Part shown: piece after piece, positions 53,227 to 60,663 of the stretch
How the letters are laid out: each line of letters starts with the position of its first letter
Position numbering within the stretch: the first letter of the stretch is position 1
Origin: Marinobacter sp.
GTDB taxonomy: Bacteria > Pseudomonadota > Gammaproteobacteria > Pseudomonadales > Oleiphilaceae
NCBI RefSeq assembly: GCF_014859525.1
Contig: NZ_JACUUB010000009.1
Span: 1 to 60,663 of the forward strand
Length of the DNA stretch: 60,663 nucleotides
Reading direction: 5' to 3'
Made by a program: the position numbers and the translations under genes
Notes under the pieces: generated by a model
Database searches by the model: none
Seen by the model: only the letters and a program-made list of their open reading frames with translations
Told to the model about the DNA's origin: nothing

Positions 53227-53919
53227 ATGTCACAAACAAGAAACGCGATGGTGCTGGTCGCCACTGTGCTGACAGCGTCCGCTTTACCCTGGACTGCGGT
53301 CGCGGGGGAGGTCAGCCTTAGCGGTGAAGGCAGTGTGCAGTACGCCCCAGACAGCGCCCGATTGCAGTTCACGGCAAACGCGGAGCATAACCTGCCGGAG
53401 AGGGCCTCACAGCGACTGGCAGAGACCATGGAGCAGTGGCGTGAATCGATTCAGAGTCTGCGTGATCATCTGGAGAATTACTCAGATGCCAACGTTAATC
53501 TTTACACCCGCACATTACCCGTCCAGGACCGGAGCCAGCAACCCGAGCGTGTGGCCGTGGCCAGTCAGACCGTCAGTTTCTCGATCAACGATCTTGAGCT
53601 ACTGAATCCGCTGCTTGAGCGGGCCCAAAAAGTCGGGCTCCAGTACCACTTGGGCGAGCACCAGTTCTTCCATTCGGATGAAGAAGGCCTGCAAAAGCAG
53701 GCGCTGGCCAGGGCCATTAGCGATGCCCGTAGCCGCTGCGCCTTTGTTGCCCAGCAACTGGACAAATCCTGTGGCGACGTGGTTACCCTCAACGTCAATG
53801 GCGGGCACCGACCCATGCCCCTGATGATGGCAGAATCCACCGCCCGAAGCGACACCGTGTCGAGCGTCGGTCCGCGGGAAATACGGGCCAGCGTAAACGC
53901 CACTTTCAAACTGGAATAG
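53227..53919 (+). CDS. SIMPL (DUF541) domain periplasmic protein
   Basis: Protein of 230 residues from the ATG at 53227, chosen because AAGGAG lies six bases upstream; the ATG at 53221 is too close to it. A signal peptide (residues 1-26, ending AVAG) precedes a SIMPL domain with the VSLSGEGSVQYAPDSARLQF start and an ARSRCAFVAQQL helix. SIMPL proteins are exported and poorly understood; E. coli YggE is linked to oxidative stress. Coupled to the amidoligase pair by position (2-base gap). Confidence 0.85.
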   Translation: MSQTRNAMVLVATVLTASALPWTAVAGEVSLSGEGSVQYAPDSARLQFTANAEHNLPERASQRLAETMEQWRESIQSLRDHLENYSDANVNLYTRTLPVQDRSQQPERVAVASQTVSFSINDLELLNPLLERAQKVGLQYHLGEHQFFHSDEEGLQKQALARAISDARSRCAFVAQQLDKSCGDVVTLNVNGGHRPMPLMMAESTARSDTVSSVGPREIRASVNATFKLE

Positions 53920-53932
53920 GCCCCCGCCAGCC

Positions 53933-56900
53933 TCAGAAATCGCGGGTGTAGAAGATATCGAGGGAGGATGCCAGACCACTGGCAGCCTCCAGATAGAAGT
54001 ACCGACCCAGATCGTAGCGCAAGGCAACGGTAGTAATAGGCTCAAAGATACCGACGCCATAACGAAGGCTTAGCTCATCGGTAATGTAGCCGCTGGCCAC
54101 CACCGCTGCATCATCGCCAGACCCCTCGGCCTCCAGGGTCAGATTGCGAATACCCAGCTCGTCCCCGATACCCTGGGTCACCCTACTGGCCTGAGTCAGG
54201 CCCAACGACAGTGCCGCCTGACTCATCTGACCATCATCGCCACGGCCTTGTGGCGGACGCCCTAGAATAACGTAAGACAGAGCATCGCTTTGTGGCATCG
54301 ATGGTTCTGAGAACACCTCGGTTTCCGGTGCACTGGCCGGCCCGCTAAGCCGGATGCCAGCGACCACCGAATCCACTCGTCGGACCGCTTCGATGTCCAG
54401 GTACGGCTCAGTCAGCGCCCCAACGAACAGAATTCTTGCCCGACGAAGTTCCAACTCCTGACCAAACGCCTGGTAATGGCCGTCCACCAACTGCAGCGAA
54501 CCACGAGTGTCCATGTCATTGCCAATCCGCAGAGTGCCTTCAAGGTTACCGGTAACACCAAAGGCATCAAAGGTAACCTGATCTTGCCCAACCACCACCG
54601 TCACGTCCATCAACATGCGACGGATAACGGGCGCCTCCGCTTCAACACCAACGATTACTTCGTCTTCTGACAACGACACGGCGGTTTGCGGAAGGCCTTT
54701 AATCTCGATACCACCGCGCGGCACCTCCACTCGCCCTGAGACAGACAGCTCGCCATCCCGGAAGGCGATGGTAAGATCCGGACCTATTTCTACCCGAGCA
54801 TAGGGCTCAAAGTTGACGGGCAGCCGGTCACCGGTGATCGACAACTCAAGCTCTGGCTGCTGCTGCCAGTTCAGCAAACCAGACAATTCGCCACTGCTGC
54901 GGTCATTACTTTTCCAGCGGCCACGGATGTCGGCGGAGTCGCCAAGAAACTCGAGTACCAACACAACGTCATTCATCGGTAGTGGCAGACCAGGATCGTA
55001 AAAACGCCCGCCGGTAAGAGCCAACTCCCCGGTAATCTGTGGCCGCAATAAAGGCCCCGAGAGCACTCCTTCGCCATTTACCTGTCCGCTGATCTCTTCC
55101 AGCCCGGCAAAAGCCGCGGCGAACGCCAGGTCCAGAGACTGCAAACTGAAACTGCCCTGTATTGGCCGATCTTCCGCCACCGGATCCACCGAAAGATCCG
55201 CGGCAAAGGCACCCAGCTCCGGGCCGCGCATCGCTACCGAAAATTCGGCAACGTGTGGTTTCAGGCGTGCATCCAGGGTCAGGGCCTCATGGGTCAGGCG
55301 CTCCCAATCATCCAATACCAAAAATTCAAAGGTGCCAGCGCCAGCGTCCAGAGTGATTCGACCATCCGGGCCAGCATCCGTCAGCGACAGATCTACATCT
55401 GCATCCAGGTAGGCATCCCAACGGAAGGTTTCAGGAAACAGAGGCTCAAGGGCCAGCGTCGGGAATTGGCGAATCTGATAGGCAATACGGGTATCTGGCC
55501 ACAGTTGCTGATCTCCGGCACATACCGAACTGTCTTGCCAGCGCCAGCAATGGGCACCAAAACTTACCGCACCGTCATCGCCATAGGACAGATCCGCAGG
55601 GGACTGCAGCTGCCAGGTCTGGCCCGATCCGGGAATCTCAATCTCACCCTCAGACAGTGCGCCTTGCCAGGCGTCACCAGCCTCGGCGAGGGCGCCGGCA
55701 AAAATCATCTGCACGGTGGCTTCAGGGTGGCGCGCGTTAAAGGACAACTGGTGCGCCTCGCGCGTTCCATCCAGCCTCAGCGTTATTGCATCAAGCTGCT
55801 GTTCTGCAACGTAAATATCCTGGACATCCAGCGCAGCACCAAGCACGCCCCCACGGGCCAGATTGGCATTCAGATCAACATTCTCAATATTCAGAAGATC
55901 CTGCCAGCGCAGATTTTCGCCATTGAATGCGAGTTCGGCAGTAGGGTCATCGACGGTCCCACCCAGCGTCAATTCAGCGCTCAAGGCTCCCGCCAGGCCG
56001 GTCGCGAACATGCCGGGTTCAGGCACCAACACAGACAGCTGACCACTCAGTTCGCGACCATAACGGCCTTGCCCGTCCAATCGGTTTTCACCAACAGCCA
56101 GTACCAGGTTATCAAGCGTCCAGTCGTTGCCGTCGGTGGTCATTTGACCGCGGGCCTGGGTCTCGTGTGCCTGCCATTGACCCTGCAGATTCCAGTCTGC
56201 AGACATCCGGGGCAAGCTCTCAGACTGGAGCTGTCCTTCGCTGTTTACCTCGCCGTTAAGGCTGGCCTCAAGCATGGGCACCCAGTATCCGGGATTGAAA
56301 CCGTCAAGCACCAAAGCCGCAGTCCAGGCCAATTCGGATGCAAAATCAAGCTCTGCCTCGCCGGCAAGCGATCCCGCACCGGTGCTCATGGTCAGCTGAC
56401 GGATACGGACCGCCTGGTCGTCACCGTCCAGACTGGCCGTCAGTTCAGCCTCACCCAATGGGCCGGTAACGGTCGCGTCAAGATCTGCCTGATAACGATC
56501 GTTCTGGTAACTGGCCTGGCCCCGCACACGTTCAAGTGATACCGGCGGCTTCTCCAGACCGGGCACCAGGCTGTACCAGGGGAAGCGCTCCAGCGAGAGA
56601 TCGATATCAGCAGCAAGGCCGTCGGTCCAGGAGGCACGGCCTTGCACCTCAAAAGTGCCGCGACTGGCTTCTGGTTGCTGCGGTGGAGCCGTCATGGACA
56701 GCACCAGATCGGTCACCTGCTCCGTGGTCACCAGGCCACGAACCGATGTTTCGATGTCTCCCTCGGTGCCGGGCAGGACAGCCCGGGTTGTCGCCAGGAA
56801 ACCGTCAGCCAAAGAACCAGCCAGATCCAGGGACCAGTCCTGCAAGGTGAGGGTTTTGGGCAAATCATGATGCGCCAGGAAACGGGAGGACTCCAGCCCG

Positions 56901-57712
56901 ATGTTCGCGGGCAACCGGCTGTCCAGCGGCTGTACCTGCCCCTGAAGCCGGGCATCCAGATAACCGCTGCTCGCGCCCCTCAGCCTCAGATCTCTGACAC
57001 TGCCGCCCAGGTTGACGGCTATTTGCCAGTCATCACCCGACGGCGGTGGCAACCACACGTTCACATCCACATCAAGAGGCCAATCGCCGCGCATATCAGC
57101 ACGACCATTAGCCGTCACCCGGATTTCATCCAACTGATACAACGCATGCTCAAGCTCCAGGCTCGATCCTGAGGCGCGAGATGTCAGCTCGACACGATCC
57201 CAGATCGCACCGTCATTAACGGTCAGCGGTCCGAGCGCAATATCACCGATCACCACCGCAATTGGCAGACTCACCCGGGGCAGGTTGATGTCACCGGCGG
57301 ATTCTTCTTCTGTACCCGAGGGTTGGATCGTCACAGCGATGCGATCAGCCTTGAGCGTATCAAGGCATAAGGTTTTTTCAAACAAACAGCCAGGTGACCA
57401 ATCGACCTCTGGTGCGTCAACCACAACACCAACCCCATACCCTTGCCAGCTCAGGCGCTCTGCCTGCCATTGCCCGAGTAAAGAACCGCGATCGGCTTCT
57501 GTTTGCAAACCGGGAATCTGGTCAATCGTCCAGGCCGTGCCGGTCTCGGTGTGCAACGCCGCCAGAATCAGCCCAATCAGTATCAACGGCAGCAACAGGA
57601 CAACCGCCAGCGTGATCAACAGCCAGAACCACCAGCGCCTGCGCAAGGGCTTTCGGTGCCGCTGTGGTGGCTGTTGAGTTTGCTCGGGGGATTCTTGGGA
57701 GGAATCGGTCAC
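53933..57712 (-). CDS. tamB: TamB, inner-membrane-anchored bridge of the TAM complex
   Basis: Protein of 1259 residues with an N-terminal membrane helix (about 28-52, RWWFWLLITLAVVLLLPLIL) and a very long repeated beta structure ending in the conserved DUF490 domain (LRYDLGRYFYLEAASG...). It bridges the periplasm and helps lipid transport or outer-membrane assembly with TamA. The start is GTG at 57712, whose GTGA overlaps the tamA stop. Confidence 0.96.
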   Translation of the reverse strand: MTDSSQESPEQTQQPPQRHRKPLRRRWWFWLLITLAVVLLLPLILIGLILAALHTETGTAWTIDQIPGLQTEADRGSLLGQWQAERLSWQGYGVGVVVDAPEVDWSPGCLFEKTLCLDTLKADRIAVTIQPSGTEEESAGDINLPRVSLPIAVVIGDIALGPLTVNDGAIWDRVELTSRASGSSLELEHALYQLDEIRVTANGRADMRGDWPLDVDVNVWLPPPSGDDWQIAVNLGGSVRDLRLRGASSGYLDARLQGQVQPLDSRLPANIGLESSRFLAHHDLPKTLTLQDWSLDLAGSLADGFLATTRAVLPGTEGDIETSVRGLVTTEQVTDLVLSMTAPPQQPEASRGTFEVQGRASWTDGLAADIDLSLERFPWYSLVPGLEKPPVSLERVRGQASYQNDRYQADLDATVTGPLGEAELTASLDGDDQAVRIRQLTMSTGAGSLAGEAELDFASELAWTAALVLDGFNPGYWVPMLEASLNGEVNSEGQLQSESLPRMSADWNLQGQWQAHETQARGQMTTDGNDWTLDNLVLAVGENRLDGQGRYGRELSGQLSVLVPEPGMFATGLAGALSAELTLGGTVDDPTAELAFNGENLRWQDLLNIENVDLNANLARGGVLGAALDVQDIYVAEQQLDAITLRLDGTREAHQLSFNARHPEATVQMIFAGALAEAGDAWQGALSEGEIEIPGSGQTWQLQSPADLSYGDDGAVSFGAHCWRWQDSSVCAGDQQLWPDTRIAYQIRQFPTLALEPLFPETFRWDAYLDADVDLSLTDAGPDGRITLDAGAGTFEFLVLDDWERLTHEALTLDARLKPHVAEFSVAMRGPELGAFAADLSVDPVAEDRPIQGSFSLQSLDLAFAAAFAGLEEISGQVNGEGVLSGPLLRPQITGELALTGGRFYDPGLPLPMNDVVLVLEFLGDSADIRGRWKSNDRSSGELSGLLNWQQQPELELSITGDRLPVNFEPYARVEIGPDLTIAFRDGELSVSGRVEVPRGGIEIKGLPQTAVSLSEDEVIVGVEAEAPVIRRMLMDVTVVVGQDQVTFDAFGVTGNLEGTLRIGNDMDTRGSLQLVDGHYQAFGQELELRRARILFVGALTEPYLDIEAVRRVDSVVAGIRLSGPASAPETEVFSEPSMPQSDALSYVILGRPPQGRGDDGQMSQAALSLGLTQASRVTQGIGDELGIRNLTLEAEGSGDDAAVVASGYITDELSLRYGVGIFEPITTVALRYDLGRYFYLEAASGLASSLDIFYTRDF

Positions 57713-59457
57713 AACTCAGGCCCCATAGAAAAATGAATACGCCAGCCACCGCCAAATTCTTCATCCAGACCTTTAGCGATATCCAGCCGCAGCGGCCCAA
57801 CCGGGCTCACCCAGCGAATGCCCATACCAACGCCCGTAGCCAGACGGTCGAAAACGTCATCAACGGCATTACCTCTATCGACAAAGCCGGCGATGCGCCA
57901 GTTCCTGATAAATTCATACTGGTACTCAACACCGCCGACCAACTGATAGCGACCACCGATCGCGACGCCATCGGCATCACGGGGAGACAGGGTTTCGTAT
58001 CCGTAGCCCCGAACGCTTTGGTCACCACCGGAGAAAAACCGGAGAGATGGCGGTACATCCGAGAAACTGTTGGTGGCAACCCCGCCAAAATTAAAACGGG
58101 TCAGAAACCGGTGGTTGTCGGCCAGGGTGTAAAGACCTCGAGCCAACACGTTCATATGGAGAATGTCTGCATCCGAAATGATGGCACGGTGCGCGCCCAT
58201 CACGTCAAACTGGAGCCGGTAACCCCGGGACGGGTCCAGCGGCGAGTTGGCCTGAAGCTTTGAATAGCTGAGCCCCGGCAACAGCAGGCTGGAGTTGCCC
58301 CGTTCGTCTTCGCCGATGCGGAAACGCTCACCTTCCCAGCGAATCGACACCACCTGCATCCACCCGGTATCCAGCTGGTGCCGCCATTGTTGCCCCAGAG
58401 TCAAACGTTCAGATTCGACGTCCTCGATATTCTCGCGCTGATAGCCGGCACCGAGCCGCAGAGAATCGGTCATCGGTGGGTCCAGGGGCAGTTCGTACCA
58501 AGTACTGACGTTCTGGCGAAGTTCCGAAAGCTCGGTGTCGGCACCGCGCCGGTGCCCCATGGAGTTGGTGTAGTGCTCGCGCCAGTTACCCCGCACCCTG
58601 GGACCAACGTCTGTGGAGAAACCAACACCGGCACCAATTGACCGGGGCGGCCTTGGAGTCAGACCAATATCGATCGGTATAACGCCATCTTCGGCACGGT
58701 TGGGTGAGGCATCAATATCAACGCCCGAGAAATACCCGCTGTTAGAAAGGTCCCGGTTCAGCTTGGCCACTTCATCGGCGTGGAATGGGATATCAGGATC
58801 AAACGTTACAAACCGATTCAGCAAATCCGGATCAAAGTCGTGACCTTCCAGGAAGGTGACAGAACCGAGACGATACCGCTCGCCTGTCCGGTAGTGCAAG
58901 GTGATGTCTGCCAGATTTTCCGAGGGGTCGACTTCCAGCCGGCGGGTAATGAATTCACCGTCAAAATACCCCAGACGGCCGGCTCGATTCTGAATGGCCT
59001 GGCGCAGGGTGGTATAGCGACCGTGATGCAATATGTCGCCTTCGGCCGGTTGTCGGGGCACCTGGCCTGTAAACTCCGGATCGTCGCCCCCCGGGCCTTC
59101 GATTTCAACGTTCCTGGAGCGGATTCTGACGGGCTCGCCCGGCTCAACCGTCAGGACCAGCTCAGCAAGGCCGTCATCAGATTCGGTAACCACGGAGGTG
59201 ATAACCGGGTTGTAATATCCCAGCGCTCGTATCGCCTGCTCTACTTGGGCAATTGCGGTCGATGCATAACGCCGCAGGCCATCAGCCGTCCGCCCCTCCA
59301 CATCACCCACGAATATCCGAGCATTGTCGCGGAGATCGCGATGATTGCCTTCAAAGACTACCCGCACCTGGCTGCCATAGCTGCCGGAGGCGTAACAAAG
59401 CATCGCGAATCCGATAAGCCTAAGGCATTTCTTGATGTAAATTGCGGGTAACAGCAT
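57709..59457 (-). CDS. tamA: TamA, Omp85-family outer membrane protein
   Basis: Protein of 582 residues from the ATG at 59457 (signal-like start IKKCLRLIGFAMLCYASG). The first ~230 residues form POTRA domains, and the C-terminal half is a 16-stranded barrel with the Omp85 signature in GGDQSVRGYGYETLSP. It partners TamB. A longer frame to 59529 lacks a signal sequence at its start. Confidence 0.95.
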   Translation of the reverse strand: MLLPAIYIKKCLRLIGFAMLCYASGSYGSQVRVVFEGNHRDLRDNARIFVGDVEGRTADGLRRYASTAIAQVEQAIRALGYYNPVITSVVTESDDGLAELVLTVEPGEPVRIRSRNVEIEGPGGDDPEFTGQVPRQPAEGDILHHGRYTTLRQAIQNRAGRLGYFDGEFITRRLEVDPSENLADITLHYRTGERYRLGSVTFLEGHDFDPDLLNRFVTFDPDIPFHADEVAKLNRDLSNSGYFSGVDIDASPNRAEDGVIPIDIGLTPRPPRSIGAGVGFSTDVGPRVRGNWREHYTNSMGHRRGADTELSELRQNVSTWYELPLDPPMTDSLRLGAGYQRENIEDVESERLTLGQQWRHQLDTGWMQVVSIRWEGERFRIGEDERGNSSLLLPGLSYSKLQANSPLDPSRGYRLQFDVMGAHRAIISDADILHMNVLARGLYTLADNHRFLTRFNFGGVATNSFSDVPPSLRFFSGGDQSVRGYGYETLSPRDADGVAIGGRYQLVGGVEYQYEFIRNWRIAGFVDRGNAVDDVFDRLATGVGMGIRWVSPVGPLRLDIAKGLDEEFGGGWRIHFSMGPEL

Positions 59458-59668
59458 GTAGTGTGTTCGTTCCCCACCGGGTTGAATAATAAATCCCAAA
59501 GACAGGGGTGCGAGTTTACCGATACCCACCGAGGCCTTCTACGCCTGTCAGGACAAATTCGATCGACCGCCATGACCACCTGATACCAGGAAGGTCGTCG
59601 TCTCAATCAGAATAGGCTAACCTGTCAGTGACTTATGCTGGTCAAAGCCCCATTAACAGGAAGCCCGG

Positions 59669-60663
59669 ATGCTCAGGATTAATCGCGAAAATCTCAGATC
59701 CAGCCATCAGATGATCTGGTTCCTCATTGATTTTCTGATGTTGGGCCTATTGGTCATCAACCTTTCATTTATTATCTGGGATTCAATCTACAGCTTCGTG
59801 GCCATCCAGTCGTTGCTTGAAGAGCACCTGCCTGGCGTGAATGCCGCTTACCAACCGGTGCATGAACGCTTCATTTTCTATGACCTGATTTTTGTATCGA
59901 TCTTTCTCACAGAATTTTTCCTGCGCTGGGGCTACTCCGTTAAAGCCAAAGTCTATGACCGCTGGTATTTCTATCCGTTCATTCACTGGTATGACCTGGT
60001 CGGCTGCATCCCGATCGGCAGCTTGCGCTTCCTGCGGATACTAAGGGTGATCTCCATCATCTACCGTTTACACCAGTACAAGATCATCGACTTCACCAGT
60101 ACCCGTTTGTACCGATTCGTCATGTTCTACTACGACGCTTTTATGGAAGAGTTGTCTGACCGGATCGTGTTAAAGGTGCTCAGTGGCGTACAAGACGAAG
60201 TAAAGCGCGGCTCGCCACTGCTGGAAAGAATCCAGCATGACATTCTCTATCCAAGGCGCAGCATGCTCTCAGACTGGCTCTCTGAACGGGTCTCGCAAGC
60301 CGCCCAGCAGGGGTATGTTCCGAACAGGGGCGCGCTGCGTGCTTACCTCGAAAGTCGAGTCGACCATGCCCTCGAACAGAATCTTGAACTGTCACGACTG
60401 AAATATCTGCCCGTTGTCGGCCCCACTATTCAGGACACTCTGGAGAACGCAGTCGGCGATATCGTCGCCAACGTAATCCACCAGATCCTGGAAGATCTGG
60501 CGTCGTCTACCAATCATGCGTTTATCGAGGATATCGTGAACGTGTTCTTGCCAGAACCCGGCGAGGAAGCCACAGAAGATACAGAAACGCAGGCCCTGAT
60601 CAATTTGACCCTTGAGGTGATTGATGCGGTTAAGGATCAGGTGCGGGTGAAACGGTGGCGAGA
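59669..60663 (+). CDS. Voltage-sensor-like membrane protein, 3' end outside the window
   Basis: Open frame from the ATG at 59669 running off the end, at least 331 residues. Four membrane segments are seen: residues 16-37, 68-87, about 100-113 and 117-134. Segment 2 holds E82 and R85, segment 3 D109, and segment 4 has arginines R120, R123, R126 at three-residue spacing plus R133, the pattern of a voltage-sensor (Ion_trans S1-S4) domain. No pore helix or selectivity filter follows; the next ~190 residues are soluble helices. The function is unknown. It could be a pore-less sensor or a distant ion transporter relative. Confidence 0.7.
   Translation, partial: MLRINRENLRSSHQMIWFLIDFLMLGLLVINLSFIIWDSIYSFVAIQSLLEEHLPGVNAAYQPVHERFIFYDLIFVSIFLTEFFLRWGYSVKAKVYDRWYFYPFIHWYDLVGCIPIGSLRFLRILRVISIIYRLHQYKIIDFTSTRLYRFVMFYYDAFMEELSDRIVLKVLSGVQDEVKRGSPLLERIQHDILYPRRSMLSDWLSERVSQAAQQGYVPNRGALRAYLESRVDHALEQNLELSRLKYLPVVGPTIQDTLENAVGDIVANVIHQILEDLASSTNHAFIEDIVNVFLPEPGEEATEDTETQALINLTLEVIDAVKDQVRVKRWR

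Noticed and set aside
55253..56539. A 428-codon plus-strand frame opposite tamB
   Set aside because: It has no domain and lies within a conserved tamB coding stretch on the other strand.
1..60663. CRISPR arrays, tRNA or rRNA genes, transposases, integrases
   Set aside because: No regular spaced repeats, no tRNA- or rRNA-like sequence and no transposase or integrase motifs were seen on either strand.

Overview
This window reads as chromosomal DNA of a polarly flagellated gammaproteobacterium. Marinobacter, or a relative on the Pseudomonas side, is the best guess. The reasons are the FleQ/FleS/FleR regulators, the FlhF-FleN pair, the MotC/MotD stator, the ParC/ParP polar chemotaxis genes, the HptB-HsbR-HsbA trio and the lexA-sulA order, all typical of that group. 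The genus is inferred from gene content and order only; no database search was possible.

Layout. 1-5530 (minus): cytochrome c maturation genes ccmABCDEFG and the first codons of ccmH. 5681-7371 (plus): a second FliK-like protein and a miniature FlhB-C protein. 7357-10733 (minus): an AAA ATPase and an unusual fusion of a protein-isoaspartate-methyltransferase-like domain with a GspE/PilB-type ATPase. 10760-13428 (minus): DUF2802, cheW, parP and parC behind a predicted sigma-28 promoter. 13600-25018 (minus): motD, motC, cheB, cheA, cheZ, cheY, fliA, fleN, flhF, flhA. 25244-27141 (plus): upp-uraA, a pyrimidine salvage pair inserted in the flagellar block, followed by a 192-bp nested inverted-repeat element. 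27395-47296 (minus): flhB-fliRQPONML, fliK, hptB-hsbR-hsbA, fliJIHGFE, fleR, fleS, fleQ. 47367-49149 (minus): a FliT-like protein and a DUF1329 protein. 49371-51320: two small plus-strand genes facing the lexA-sulA operon. 51487-53919 (plus): an amidoligase, a class I glutamine-amidotransferase-like hydrolase and a SIMPL protein. 53933-59457 (minus): tamB and tamA. 59669 to the end (plus): a voltage-sensor-like membrane protein cut by the window edge.

How it works together. FleQ has a good sigma-70 promoter. I find -24/-12 (sigma-54) elements upstream of fleSR, fliE, fliK, fliL and flhA, and a near-consensus sigma-28 promoter upstream of parC. This fits the four-tier cascade known from Pseudomonas and Vibrio: FleQ, then FleSR and the basal body/export apparatus, then FliA, then chemotaxis genes. 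FlhF and FleN would set polar placement and number, and ParC/ParP would place chemoreceptor arrays at the pole. The Hpt/HsbR/HsbA switch would connect phosphorelay input to motility or biofilm output.

No tRNA, rRNA, CRISPR array, transposase or integrase was seen. No gene-free stretch exceeds 300 bases. The longest are 27142-27394 (repeat element), 42687-42924 (terminator plus sigma-54 promoter), 25019-25243 (flhA promoter), 49150-49370 (nothing recognised) and 45647-45847 (terminator plus sigma-54 promoter).
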